A stretch of 64,000 bases of DNA, taken from Mycolicibacterium aromaticivorans JS19b1 = JCM 16368. GTDB lineage: Bacteria; Actinomycetota; Actinomycetes; Mycobacteriales; Mycobacteriaceae. Positions within the stretch are counted from its first letter, which is position 1. Every line of letters begins with the position of its first letter. The DNA lies in assembly GCF_000559085.1 (NCBI RefSeq), contig NZ_JALN02000002.1, positions 372,001-436,000 on the forward strand. The letters are read 5' to 3'. The position numbers were made by a program, and so were the translations under genes. Below the pieces are notes generated by a model. That model was not told the DNA's origin, searched no databases, and saw nothing but the letters and a program-made list of their open reading frames with translations. This document shows, piece by piece, positions 15,534 to 24,214 of this stretch.

Positions 15534-16301
15534 TTACAGCAGTCGGCCGATGCCGCGTGCTGCGACCTGCAAGGCGCCGAGTAGTCGCGGGCCACTGCGT
15601 TTCAAGTCCGGTATGACGGCGCCGATCGCGGCGACCACCGCGTCATCGGATTGCCTGACCACCGGTACCGCCAGCGAAGAGGCGCCCAGCGACATTTCCT
15701 CCATGGTAGTGGCCACCGCGTCGCGGCGAACACGGGCCAACTGCGCGGCCAAAACCGACGGCTGGACGACCGTGTGCGCCGTGACCCGCGTCAGCCCGGC
15801 AAAAACCCGTTCGCGTACTTCAGGCGGGGCGTGCGCCAGCAGTACCTTTCCAACACCGGTGCAGTGCATCGGCAGCCTGCTGCCGACGGTGCTGACGATC
15901 GGGACAGACGCGCGGCCCATCATTCGCTCCAGGTAGAGAACCTCGTCGCCATCGCGCACCGCAAGATGCACCGTGACCAGAGTCGCGGCGTACACGTCAT
16001 GTAGAAACGGTTCCGCAACTTGGCGTAGTCCACCCTCCACGGGCGCTAGCAGTCCCGCGTTCCAGATCAGCCTGCCGACCACGTAGCGACCGTCAGCGCA
16101 CCGTTGCAGCGCCGAGCCGGCCACCAACTTTGCGACCAGCCGGTGCGCCGTGGACACCGGCAGCCCGGCGCTCTTTGCAAGTTCGGACAGCGTCAGGCTG
16201 CGGTGCCGCTCGTCGAATGCGCCCAGAATGTCCAGCAAACGCGATGTGACGCAGGTTCCGGGCTGGGAGGGATGACCCGCCAATTTCTCACCTATTTCCA
16301 C
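15534..16301 (-). CDS. IclR-family regulator, PcaR-like
   Basis: This 255-aa protein has an IclR winged HTH (LLDILGAFDERHRSLTLSEL, then VSTAHRLVAKLV) and effector-binding domain with VSTVGSRLPMHCTGVGKVLL. It is divergent from pcaH with only about 55 bp between, and the palindromes at 16296-16323 overlap its start. IclR proteins called PcaR or PcaU control protocatechuate genes in many bacteria, usually responding to protocatechuate or 3-oxoadipate, so control of pcaHGBLIJ is very likely. GTG 16301 is the start used; no clear ribosome binding site is seen. It is not a close copy of the IclR protein at 4075. Confidence 0.85.
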   Translation of the reverse strand: MEIGEKLAGHPSQPGTCVTSRLLDILGAFDERHRSLTLSELAKSAGLPVSTAHRLVAKLVAGSALQRCADGRYVVGRLIWNAGLLAPVEGGLRQVAEPFLHDVYAATLVTVHLAVRDGDEVLYLERMMGRASVPIVSTVGSRLPMHCTGVGKVLLAHAPPEVRERVFAGLTRVTAHTVVQPSVLAAQLARVRRDAVATTMEEMSLGASSLAVPVVRQSDDAVVAAIGAVIPDLKRSGPRLLGALQVAARGIGRLL

Positions 16302-16323
16302 TGGATGGAAGTTTACGCTTCCA
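16296..16323. promoter_or_regulatory. Overlapping palindromes between iclR and pcaH (candidate PcaR operator)
   Basis: TTCCA-CTGGA-TGGAA (16296-16310) overlaps TGGAAG-TTTACG-CTTCCA (16306-16323). Both have perfect arms. They lie in the short divergent promoter region and overlap the regulator's own start codon, consistent with autoregulation plus control of pcaH. Confidence 0.65.
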
Positions 16324-16355
16324 CGTGACCGCGATGGGGGATTACCTTTGCCGTC

Positions 16356-17150
16356 ATGGCAGCGGCGACCGACGGCAATCCCGATGACGCCGCGAGCCAG
16401 CAGACGATCAGCGCCGAGATCGGTGCGATCGAGTGCGCGTATCAGCGCTCAGGGGTCAAGGAGACGCAGCCGCGGCTGAACTATCCGCCCTACCGCAGCA
16501 GCCTGTTGCGTCATCCGACTAAGGACCTCCACCACGCTGACCCGGAAGGGGCTGAACTTTTCGCGCCCTGCTTCAGCGCCTCCGATGTGGATTCACTCGA
16601 AGCCGACCTCACTGTCCAGCACGACGGTGAACCCATCGGCGAACGACTGGTGGTGACCGGCCGGATTGTCGACGGCGAAGGGCGCCCGGTGCGGCGCCAA
16701 CTCGTCGAGATCTGGCAGGCCAACGCGGGCGGGCGCTACATCCACAAGCGAGATCAGCATCGTTCCCCGATCGACCCCAACTTCACCGGCACCGGCCGCT
16801 GCCTCACTGATGATGACGGCAACTACCGCTTCACCACGATCAAGCCGGGTCCTTACCCGTGGAAGAACCACAGCAACGCATGGCGGCCTGCTCACATCCA
16901 CTTCTCTCTGTTCGGCACAGAATTCACGCAACGAATGGTTACTCAGATGTACTTCCCGGGGGATCCCCTGCTGGCCCTCGACCCGATCTACCAGGCGATC
17001 ACGGACCAAAGGGCGCGCGACCGACTGGTGGCCAGCTACGACCACGACGTCAGCACCCACGAATGGGCTACGGGGTATCGGTGGGACATCGTCCTGACTG
17101 GGGCAGCGCGCACCCCGATCGAGAGCCCTGACAGGGGAGCCTGCCAGTGA
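16356..17150 (+). CDS. pcaH: Protocatechuate 3,4-dioxygenase, beta subunit
   Basis: This catalytic subunit cleaves protocatechuate between the hydroxyls to 3-carboxy-cis,cis-muconate. The four Fe(III) ligands can be placed: Y128 (GGRYIHKRDQH), Y167 (PGPYPWKN), H180 and H182 (WRPAHIHFSLFG). The N-terminal segment RLNYPPYRSSLLRHPTKDL is typical of PcaH. Length (264 aa) is somewhat above the usual ~235-240 because of an N-terminal extension, so a shorter true start is possible. It is the first gene of pcaHGBLIJ; its stop overlaps the GTG of pcaG. Confidence 0.95.
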   Translation: MAAATDGNPDDAASQQTISAEIGAIECAYQRSGVKETQPRLNYPPYRSSLLRHPTKDLHHADPEGAELFAPCFSASDVDSLEADLTVQHDGEPIGERLVVTGRIVDGEGRPVRRQLVEIWQANAGGRYIHKRDQHRSPIDPNFTGTGRCLTDDDGNYRFTTIKPGPYPWKNHSNAWRPAHIHFSLFGTEFTQRMVTQMYFPGDPLLALDPIYQAITDQRARDRLVASYDHDVSTHEWATGYRWDIVLTGAARTPIESPDRGACQ

Positions 17151-17719
17151 CTGCTACGCTGCTGCCCGCCACTCCGGGCCAGACTGTCGGACCGTTCTTC
17201 GGTTACGCGTTGCCGTTCGCAAAGTGCAACGAGCTGGTGCCGCCCGGTTCGCCGAACGCTGTTCAATTGCACGGCCTCGTCGCCGACGCTAACGGCCGAG
17301 GAGTGCCTGACGCCCTGGTTGAGATCTGGCAGGCTGACGCCGACGGGACGATCTCGAACGCCGCCGGGTCCTTGCGCAGGGACGGCTGGACCTTTTCCGG
17401 GTGGGGCCGCGCCAGCACCGATGACAGTGGCCGATACAGCTTCTCCACCGTCATTCCCGGTGCCACCGAACCCCATGCAGCGCCGTTCATTCTGATCACT
17501 GTGTTCGCCAGGGGGCTGCTGAACCGGTTGTTCACGCGCGCCTACGTACCCGGCGAGCAACTGGCACGCGATACTTTGCTGAGCGGACTGCCTCCCGAGC
17601 GTCGTGACACGCTCGTCGCCACTCGCGACCAAACTGGCCTTCGCTTCGACATCCAATTGCAGGACTCGAAGGACAAGCCCGAGACGGTCTTCTTGCGTTA
17701 CCCAGGCCACCAGCGATGA
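17147..17719 (+). CDS. pcaG: Protocatechuate 3,4-dioxygenase, alpha subunit
   Basis: This is the non-catalytic partner of PcaH, 190 aa. It has the intradiol fold pattern TPGQTVGPFFGYALPF, LVEIWQADADG, RYSFSTVIPGATEPHAAPFI and LFTRAYVPGEQ. Iron ligands of the beta subunit are absent here, as normal for PcaG. The GTG start sits in a GTGA overlap with pcaH, favouring balanced synthesis of the two subunits. It overlaps pcaB by 4 bp. Confidence 0.94.
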   Translation: MTATLLPATPGQTVGPFFGYALPFAKCNELVPPGSPNAVQLHGLVADANGRGVPDALVEIWQADADGTISNAAGSLRRDGWTFSGWGRASTDDSGRYSFSTVIPGATEPHAAPFILITVFARGLLNRLFTRAYVPGEQLARDTLLSGLPPERRDTLVATRDQTGLRFDIQLQDSKDKPETVFLRYPGHQR

Positions 17720-18921
17720 CGAACCTGCTGTGGCCCGGCGACAATCTCGCTGGCGACCTGATGAGCGACGCGGCGTTCCTGGAGGCCATGCTTGCGGTGG
17801 AAGGCGCGTGGCTGGACGGTCTCATCGACGCAGGCATCGCACCCCGGGAGGCCAGAGCGCAGCTGGTGGACCTCCTCGCAGAGAACGACCTCGAGGCGAT
17901 CGCCCGGTGCGCCGACGCCGATGGCAATCCTGTTTCCGGCCTGGTCTCGGTGTTGCGGGAACGCTCCGCTGAGCCGACCGCGCGCTGGCTGCATCGTGGG
18001 TTGACCAGTCAGGACGTCATCGACACTGCTTTGATGCTGTGCGCCAGGGACGTCCTAGGCGCGATCGGCGACGAGTTCGCCATTCAGGTAAGGGCGCTGT
18101 GCGGTCTCGCCGAAACTCACCGCAGCACAACCGCTCTGGCGAGAACACTGACCCAGGCCGCCCTCCCGAGTACGCTCGGCGCCAAGTTCGCCCACTGGTT
18201 GACCGGTGTGCTCGACGCCGTCGAGCCCCTGAGGGGGCTGCTCGCATCGCTACCGATTCAGGTTGGCGGTGCGGTGGGGAGCCTCGCTGCTGCCACCGAG
18301 TTGGCCGGTTCGGTGGACGGCGCCGTGGCCCTCAGCGATGGCCTCGCCGCGGCACTGCGACTGGCCCCCGCTCCGCCGTGGCATAGCACCCGCTCGGCGG
18401 TGACCAGGATCGGTGATGCGCTGGCGAGCTGCTGCGACGCCTGGGGCCACATCGCCACCGACGTCGCGACGGGCAGTCGGTCGGAGATCGGCGAGCTCGC
18501 GGAGGGACGCGGCGGCGGCTCGTCGAGCATGCCGCACAAGAACAATCCGATCCGCTCCGTGCTGATTCGCCGCGCCACATTCACCGCGGGGCCGTTGGCG
18601 GGCATACTTCATGCTGCGGCGGGCGCAAGCGTCGACGAGCGCTCCGACGGCGCCTGGCACGCCGAGTGGGCCACCCTGCAAACATTGGGCCGCCGCACCG
18701 TGGTGGCTGCCGTCCACACCTCGGAACTCGTCACGGGTCTGCTGGTGCACGCCGATCGCGCCGCCGCCAACCTGGCTGCCGCCCAAGGGCTCGCCTCCGA
18801 GCAGCGCGTGATGACCGAGTTGACCGGTCGCGCAGCACTTCGTGACTACACCGGAGCCACTGACAGGCTGATCGACGCCACGCTGGACCGGGCCCGCCGC
18901 CTTTTCGAGGACACACCATGA
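17716..18921 (+). CDS. pcaB: 3-Carboxy-cis,cis-muconate cycloisomerase
   Basis: This member of the fumarase/aspartase superfamily converts 3-carboxymuconate to 4-carboxymuconolactone. The superfamily signature is GGGSSSMPHKNNPIRSV; HRGLTSQDVIDTALML, near residue 95, contains the conserved TSxD segment. Length is 401 aa, shorter than the ~450 aa of proteobacterial PcaB, with the C-terminal domain reduced, as seen in other actinobacterial versions. Both ends overlap neighbours by 4 bp. Confidence 0.92.
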   Translation: MTNLLWPGDNLAGDLMSDAAFLEAMLAVEGAWLDGLIDAGIAPREARAQLVDLLAENDLEAIARCADADGNPVSGLVSVLRERSAEPTARWLHRGLTSQDVIDTALMLCARDVLGAIGDEFAIQVRALCGLAETHRSTTALARTLTQAALPSTLGAKFAHWLTGVLDAVEPLRGLLASLPIQVGGAVGSLAAATELAGSVDGAVALSDGLAAALRLAPAPPWHSTRSAVTRIGDALASCCDAWGHIATDVATGSRSEIGELAEGRGGGSSSMPHKNNPIRSVLIRRATFTAGPLAGILHAAAGASVDERSDGAWHAEWATLQTLGRRTVVAAVHTSELVTGLLVHADRAAANLAAAQGLASEQRVMTELTGRAALRDYTGATDRLIDATLDRARRLFEDTP

Positions 18922-20096
18922 GCGTGCCGCGTCTGCAAGTCATCGACCTCGGCGGGCCCGACGGCGGGTCCCTGCTCCTGCTCGGCCCCTCTCTAGGCAC
19001 GTCGACGGCCACCCTGTGGACAGGGGTGGCCCAACGGTTGAATGACCACCTGCGCGTCGTCGGGTGGGACCTGCCCGGCCACGGCCGCGGCGTTCAGGCC
19101 CAACCGTTCACCATCGCCGACTTGTCTGCCGCAGTGCTGTTGCTCGCCGACAGTCTGGGTGCCGACACATTCCACTACGCCGGTAATTCGGTGGGTGGTT
19201 GCGTGGGCCTGCAGCTGCTGCTGAACGCGCCGCAAAGGGTCGGTTCGGCGACCCTGCTGTGCACTGGCGCGGCGATCGGCACACCGGACGACTGGCTCGA
19301 ACGTGCCGCCACCGTCCGCGCCGGAGGCATCGACACGATGCTGGCCGGCACGGCACAACGCTGGTTCGGGCCCGGTTTCATCGCCCGTCAACCGGGCGTC
19401 GGCGCGGCACTGCTGGACGCCCTGAGCCACACAGATCCCGAGTCCTATGCACTGGTCTGCGAAGCGTTGGCAGTGTTCGACGTCACCGACCGGCTGTCCG
19501 AGATCGCCATTCCGGTCCTGGCCGTTGCAGGCAGCGCCGACGGCGCCACGCCGCCGGAATCGTTGCGGTGCATCGCCTCCGGCGTACAGGACGGGGACCT
19601 CGTGGTGCTCGACGGCGTCGGGCACTTGGCCCCCGTCGAGGCTCCAGACCGGGTGGCGGGCCTCATCGCAGAGCTCGTCGGTGTACCGCAGCCCCCGAGT
19701 AGGACCGTCGAGGACGTGCACCGCGCTGGAATGGCAGTACGGCGCGAAGTGCTCGGCGACGCGTACGTCGACGGAGCTGTGGCCGGTACCACCGATCTGA
19801 CCGCCGACTTCCAGCAGATGATCACCCAGTACGCCTGGGGCAGCATCTGGACTCGCCCCGGTCTCGACCTCCGCAGCCGCTCGATGATCACGCTGACGGC
19901 GTTGGTCGCCCGCGGCCACCACGAGGAACTTGCCATGCATCTGCGGGCGGCCCGCCGCAACGGTTTGATCAACGATGAGATTAAGGAGCTGCTGATGCAG
20001 ACCGCCATCTACTGCGGGGTCCCCGATGCCAACTCCGCGTTCCGTATCGCCGCTGAGGTCCTGCCTGAGTTCAACGAGCACCAAGGTGAGCAATGA
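18918..20096 (+). CDS. pcaL: Fused 3-oxoadipate enol-lactonase / 4-carboxymuconolactone decarboxylase
   Basis: This 392-aa bifunctional protein joins an alpha/beta-hydrolase (PcaD, about residues 1-245) to a CMD domain (PcaC, about 255-390). In the hydrolase, the nucleophile serine is in YAGNSVGGCVG and the catalytic histidine in DGVGHLAPVEAPD. The CMD part reads VRREVLGDAYVDGAVAGTTD, then YAWGSIWTRPGLDLRSRSMI and NEIKELLMQ-like NDEIKELLMQTAIYCGVP. It performs two consecutive steps, 4-carboxymuconolactone to 3-oxoadipate. The fusion is typical of actinobacteria and is named PcaL in Rhodococcus and Streptomyces. Overlaps pcaB and pcaI by 4 bp. Confidence 0.95.
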   Translation: MSVPRLQVIDLGGPDGGSLLLLGPSLGTSTATLWTGVAQRLNDHLRVVGWDLPGHGRGVQAQPFTIADLSAAVLLLADSLGADTFHYAGNSVGGCVGLQLLLNAPQRVGSATLLCTGAAIGTPDDWLERAATVRAGGIDTMLAGTAQRWFGPGFIARQPGVGAALLDALSHTDPESYALVCEALAVFDVTDRLSEIAIPVLAVAGSADGATPPESLRCIASGVQDGDLVVLDGVGHLAPVEAPDRVAGLIAELVGVPQPPSRTVEDVHRAGMAVRREVLGDAYVDGAVAGTTDLTADFQQMITQYAWGSIWTRPGLDLRSRSMITLTALVARGHHEELAMHLRAARRNGLINDEIKELLMQTAIYCGVPDANSAFRIAAEVLPEFNEHQGEQ

Positions 20097-20791
20097 GTCG
20101 CACCGTTATCTGCGACCGTACCGAGGACGCCGTCGTTGGAATCGGCGACGGTGCAACGATTCTCGTCGGCGGTTTCGGCATGGCGGGCATGCCTACCACC
20201 CTTATCGACGCGTTGATCGAACAGGGCGCAGCCGAGCTCACCATCGTCAGCAACAACGCCGGCAACGGCGATACCGGACTGGCCGCGGTGCTGGCGGCGG
20301 GCCGGGTCGCCAAGGTCATCTGCTCCTTTCCACGACAGGCCGACTCGTATGTGTTCGACGAGCTCTACCGGGCAGGCAAGGTCGACCTCGAAGTGGTGCC
20401 GCAGGGCAACCTGGCCGAACGGATCAGGGCAGCGGGGGCCGGAATCGGCGCATTCTTCTGTCCGACCGGGGTCGGCACTCCGCTCGCCGACGGCAAGGAA
20501 ATCCGCACCATCGAAGGCCGCGATTACGTATTGGAGTACCCGATCCGCGGCGACGTCGCACTCATAAAAGCACACGTCGCCGACCGGGCCGGAAACCTGT
20601 TGTACCGCAAAACCGCACGAAACTTCGGCCCGGTGATGGCGACCGCGGCATCTCTGACCATCGTCGAGGCTGCCCACGTCGTCGACACTGGACGGATCGA
20701 CCCCGAGGCAGTCGTAACACCAGGCATCTTCGTCGACCGCATCCTCGACCTGTCCGCAACCGTCCACACGACCACGGAGTGCACTTCGTGA
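20093..20791 (+). CDS. pcaI: 3-Oxoadipate CoA-transferase, subunit A
   Basis: This 232-aa protein is of the CoA-transferase family I alpha class, with the glycine-rich CoA-binding motif VGGFGMAGMPTTL near residues 24-36 and GNGDTGLAAVLAAGRV. With PcaJ it transfers CoA from succinyl-CoA to 3-oxoadipate. It directly follows pcaL with a 4-bp overlap and precedes pcaJ with a GTGA overlap. The family also includes succinyl-CoA:3-ketoacid transferases (ScoA), but the operon context decides in favour of PcaI. Confidence 0.92.
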   Translation: MSRTVICDRTEDAVVGIGDGATILVGGFGMAGMPTTLIDALIEQGAAELTIVSNNAGNGDTGLAAVLAAGRVAKVICSFPRQADSYVFDELYRAGKVDLEVVPQGNLAERIRAAGAGIGAFFCPTGVGTPLADGKEIRTIEGRDYVLEYPIRGDVALIKAHVADRAGNLLYRKTARNFGPVMATAASLTIVEAAHVVDTGRIDPEAVVTPGIFVDRILDLSATVHTTTECTS

Positions 20792-21480
20792 CCGGGACCA
20801 CACCCCACACATCGACGCATCTGCGCGTCGAGCACCTCGACCGCGGACCGCTGAACCGTTGTGAGATCGCCGAGATGGTCGCGCGCGACATCCCAGCCGG
20901 GTCGTATGTCAACCTCGGAATCGGTCAGCCCACGACGGTAGCCGACCATCTAGACCCCGCCGCAGAGGTTGTGCTTCATACCGAGAACGGGATGCTCGGC
21001 ATGGGTTCGGCGGCCAGTGGAGACATGATCGACCCCGATCTCACCAACGCGGGCAAGATCCCGGTTACCGAAACCCCAGGGGCGTCTTACTTCCATCACG
21101 CCGACTCCTTCGCCATGATGCGGGGAGGTCACCTCGACATCTGCGTACTCGGAGCATTTCAAGTCAGCCAGCGGGGGGATCTCGCCAACTGGCATACCGG
21201 GGCCCCTGACGCTATCCCTGCCGTCGGCGGTGCCATGGATCTCGCTATCGGAGCCAAGTGCGTATTCGTGATGATGACGCTATTTACCAAGGACGGGACC
21301 GCCAAACTCGTCCCACAATGCACCTACCCACTGACCGGACTGCGCTGTGTCAGCCGAGTTTACACCGATCACGCCGTGTTTGACATCGATAGGACCGGTG
21401 GCGGCAAGTTGCGGGTTTTACAGACATTCGGCCTCAGCTTTGCCGAACTCCAGAAGCGGCTGCAGGTGGTGCTCTCATGA
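20788..21480 (+). CDS. pcaJ: 3-Oxoadipate CoA-transferase, subunit B
   Basis: This 230-aa partner of PcaI contains the catalytic glutamate in the motif HTENGMLGMG and the flanking GIGQPTTVADHL and GGAMDLAIGAKCVFVMM segments. The GTG start at 20788 is set by the GTGA overlap with pcaI; the long open frame extending further upstream is the out-of-frame shadow of pcaI. The product, 3-oxoadipyl-CoA, needs a thiolase (PcaF) that is not encoded next to it and was not found in the window. Confidence 0.92.
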   Translation: MTGTTPHTSTHLRVEHLDRGPLNRCEIAEMVARDIPAGSYVNLGIGQPTTVADHLDPAAEVVLHTENGMLGMGSAASGDMIDPDLTNAGKIPVTETPGASYFHHADSFAMMRGGHLDICVLGAFQVSQRGDLANWHTGAPDAIPAVGGAMDLAIGAKCVFVMMTLFTKDGTAKLVPQCTYPLTGLRCVSRVYTDHAVFDIDRTGGGKLRVLQTFGLSFAELQKRLQVVLS

Positions 21481-21516
21481 CCGTTGCGGGGCCCGCAGCT
21501 GAGCGAGCTAGATGCA

Positions 21517-21528
21517 TACAACATTGTA
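21517..21528. promoter_or_regulatory. Operator-like palindrome TACAA-CA-TTGTA
   Basis: A perfect inverted repeat lies 26 bp before the GntR gene, in an unusually AT-rich patch (21510-21555). The size and spacing resemble FadR/VanR-type GntR operators, so autoregulation is likely. Confidence 0.6.
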
Positions 21529-21554
21529 CGATATAACGGTATTACTATTATTGA

Positions 21555-22313
21555 GTGGCGACCGGTAGAACAGACCCCGAGCTGGCGATTGGGGACATGT
21601 TCACGCGAGTGAACACGAGTCGCGTGTCGGGGGTGATCGTGGAGCAGATCCGCGGTTTGATCCGCGGCGGCAGGCTAAAGCCGGGCGACCGGCTGCCGTC
21701 GGAACGCGAGCTCGGGGAGCGTTTCGGCGTCAGTCGTGTCGGGTTGCGTGAAGCAATGCGCGTACTGGAGGGCAACGGCCTCATCACGATCAGAGTCGGT
21801 TCGCGCGGTGGCGCCTTCGTCACGGCTCCCACCAGCTCGCATATCGGAGAGGGTATTGTCGATTTGCTCACGCTGTCGGTTCTTCGTGCCGACGAGGTCA
21901 CCGAGGCTCGACGGATCTTCGAAATGGGTTACGTGCCGCTCGTTTGTGAACGCGCCGACGAAGACGACATCTCGGATCTATTGGAGATCTGCGAACGCGC
22001 AGATGCTGCGGTGGCCGATGGGCATTACCCCGTCGCCCTGTCGGGTGAATTCCACGTGCGTGTGGCCAAAGCAACTCACAACGACGCCATCGAGATGCTT
22101 GCACGTTCCTTTCAAGGTCAAGTGGTCAGGTCGCTACAGCAAGCTCAAGACTATGATCCAGCGGTTGGCGTCATCGGCACGAAGGAGCACCGCAGATTCG
22201 TGAGCGCGGTGAGCAGTCGTGACGTTGAGACGGCCGAAGCGATTATGCGCCGGCACCTAGAGCGAACCGCGCGGCGCCTCCGTGCTCGCGAACCACGATC
22301 GTCGGGGTGCTGA
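21555..22313 (+). CDS. GntR-family regulator (FadR/FCD subfamily)
   Basis: This 252-aa regulator has an N-terminal winged HTH (IVEQIRGLIRGGRLKPGDRL, PSERELGERFGVSRVGLREA, LEGNGLITIRVGSRGGAFV). The C-terminal FCD all-helical effector domain has metal-binding-type histidines in SGEFHVRVAKATHND and TKEHRRFVSAV. FCD regulators respond to carboxylic acids. It lies downstream of pcaJ on the same strand but is separated by an AT-rich promoter-like region with a palindrome, so it is probably transcribed separately. Its targets may include the catabolic units here. The GTG start gives a full-length protein; ATG 21597 is an alternative. Confidence 0.87.
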   Translation: MATGRTDPELAIGDMFTRVNTSRVSGVIVEQIRGLIRGGRLKPGDRLPSERELGERFGVSRVGLREAMRVLEGNGLITIRVGSRGGAFVTAPTSSHIGEGIVDLLTLSVLRADEVTEARRIFEMGYVPLVCERADEDDISDLLEICERADAAVADGHYPVALSGEFHVRVAKATHNDAIEMLARSFQGQVVRSLQQAQDYDPAVGVIGTKEHRRFVSAVSSRDVETAEAIMRRHLERTARRLRAREPRSSGC

Positions 22314-23027
22314 TAGACGCTCCATCAAGCGCTTGCCTAGGCCGGGCTAAACCGTAAAGGAGCGGGGGGTCAATTCGCATGTGCCGTGGACGTCGACCCG
22401 AGTCGGAACCGGTCGGACGTGATGCGGGCACGCCCCAGCGGATGACATCCGTATCCGTTCAGGTCGGCTCTCGCAGTGGCTAGCAATACCAAGTGAGGGC
22501 TGTGTGCGCCAGGGTGTCAGCCCCGATCGTGAGGCCCGGCATATTACGCGTCATAGCCGAGTGATTGGTGGTCATCGCGTGATTCGTCGAGAGACCCGTC
22601 AAAGTCATTGGAGCACAGGAATACACCCGATGACCACGGACGATATCGGCTGGCTGGCCGTTTCGGCCGACCGACTTACCATCATCCACCCCGACGCGGT
22701 GCGTGAGCTGCTAAGCATGTTCATCCATACCCCTGACGGGCGGAAGCCGAAGCGCTGCGTCGCGCCGGGTACACCAATGCTGTGCCGGTCGGACGACCTG
22801 CGCAACGGCTTCCGTAACCGCTAATTCGACGCCCCCACAGGATCATTGGACATGGCGATCGGGTGTCATGGTCCACGTCGAACGGTCAATAGTGACGCTG
22901 GAACCCTCGCGCGGGTCTCATGTCGTACCGGCGGCCGGCTCGGGCGCTGGGAACGTCCGCCGCCGGCAGGAACGCGGGGGACCAACCCGGTGACTTGATG
23001 ATCGCCTGCTCGCGCGGTCCAGTGGCT
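22314..23027. other. Mostly non-coding stretch
   Basis: No family is recognised. A short open frame from ATG 22630 to 22824 (64 codons, MTTDDIGWLAVSADRL...) is the only candidate. It has no clear ribosome binding site and no recognisable domain. Frames overlapping the end of the cupin gene are shadows. Confidence 0.4.
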
Positions 23028-23531
23028 TCAGCGGTCCGCGGAGCGAGTACCGCGCGACCCGAAAGCCTGGGCGAAGGTGATGTTGCCCAAAGTCTCGCGC
23101 TGTGTGGCGTCTAACGCAGCCAATAGCCTCGAGTTCTCGATGACGATCATCTCGACGTCGAGCCCGTCGTCGGCGTAGTGTCGATGCCAGACCCAGGGCG
23201 GCGTGTATACGAAGTCGCCTGTGTTCCATTGGACCCCTTGATCGCCGATTTCCGACCGGCCCGAGCCGTGTAGCACGAAGTGAACTGATTCATGCACATG
23301 TCTATGGAGATCACTGGCTTCGCCAGCGGGAATCTTCTGCAGGAAGAACTCGAAGGCTCGAGCAGGGATTCGCAGAAGCAACCCGATTTGGGATGGGCTT
23401 CCAGTCTGGACCCAGTGCGCCTCGGTGGAGCTGACAACCAGGTTCTCCTCGGTGACCTCCTGGCTGTCGCGACCTTCTGCTCGCGCCATGCTCCTGGCGA
23501 AATCGTCTAATTCGGCATTGGATAGGCCCAT
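23028..23531 (-). CDS. Cupin-domain protein
   Basis: This 167-aa single-cupin protein has motif 1 in HRHVHESVHFVLHGSGRSEI (near residue 76) and motif 2 in VYTPPWVWHRHYADDG. Four metal-ligand candidates (H, H, E, H) are present, so it probably binds Fe or Mn. A preceding helix, FEFFLQKIPAGEASDL, and the C-terminal GNITFAQAFGSRG are less conserved. Small cupins of this kind are found near aromatic dioxygenase genes, but the substrate and activity are unknown. It stands alone between the GntR gene and mobile-element remnants, transcribed toward the GntR gene. Confidence 0.72.
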   Translation of the reverse strand: MGLSNAELDDFARSMARAEGRDSQEVTEENLVVSSTEAHWVQTGSPSQIGLLLRIPARAFEFFLQKIPAGEASDLHRHVHESVHFVLHGSGRSEIGDQGVQWNTGDFVYTPPWVWHRHYADDGLDVEMIVIENSRLLAALDATQRETLGNITFAQAFGSRGTRSADR

Positions 23532-24214
23532 GGGCCCGACTCCTTACTTTTTATCGTCGTTCGGTGCCCTCTAAGCGACGACGCGGTTTTCGTCGATAAG
23601 TCATGCGGCCTCGGTCGTGGGTACGGCTATTACTGAGACGCGAAGGCGTTCAACGCTATTGCAGTCGCCTTCGTCGTTCTACCATACCTGATCAATTTGG
23701 CAAACGCGCGATGTCACAACGGGATTCAACATCGCATGTATACGCATCCCTACGCGGTTGTCGACGACGGTCCGAACATTTGGCGAGGGCGGTCGCGACT
23801 CCGTTCGACGTGGACGGTATGCAATAAGTAGGTTGGTACGACGACACAGCAGCGAGATTTCTTGGTTACGAGTGCCTGTTGTCCGGGAGACTTAGGATGG
23901 GCGAGGCCCACCGCGCTGATCGCGGCGCGCGGAAAGCTCGCTTTGATCGCGTCGTGCCCGTTCATTCGAGTCGCACCGCTCTAGCTTTCGCGCTGGGAGT
24001 CAAGGTTGACGTTGGGCGAAGTTGATCGGCCGGGCGGGATACTCGGCTTTTCACGCGATGAACAGTGCGTTTGTGTTGGTCGGTGGGCCGTCGTGTTCCG
24101 GCAGGCTGATTAGTCGCCGTGAGCGGCAGGCTTTCGTGTGCGCCGTGATGGCGGCCCAGGGCGAGCGGGCGGCAAGCTAGGTTGCGCCGTCGTGCGGCAT
24201 AGCTATGAAAGCCG
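23532..24214. other. Non-coding stretch between cupin gene and IS110-type relic
   Basis: No gene is recognised. The 23532-23830 part contains the upstream region of the cupin gene and is less GC-rich than average. The 23832-24214 part probably includes the non-coding 3' flank of the IS110-type relic. The element's boundary could not be placed. Confidence 0.4.

Noticed and set aside
16356..21480. Possible pcaF thiolase or phthalate genes within the pca cluster
   Set aside because: All frames were accounted for by pcaHGBLIJ; no thiolase or phthalate decarboxylase motif was found.
22630..22824. 64-codon open frame starting MTTDDIGWLAVSADRL
   Set aside because: No clear ribosome binding site, no recognised family and no operon context. 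Mentioned under the gap rather than called as a gene.
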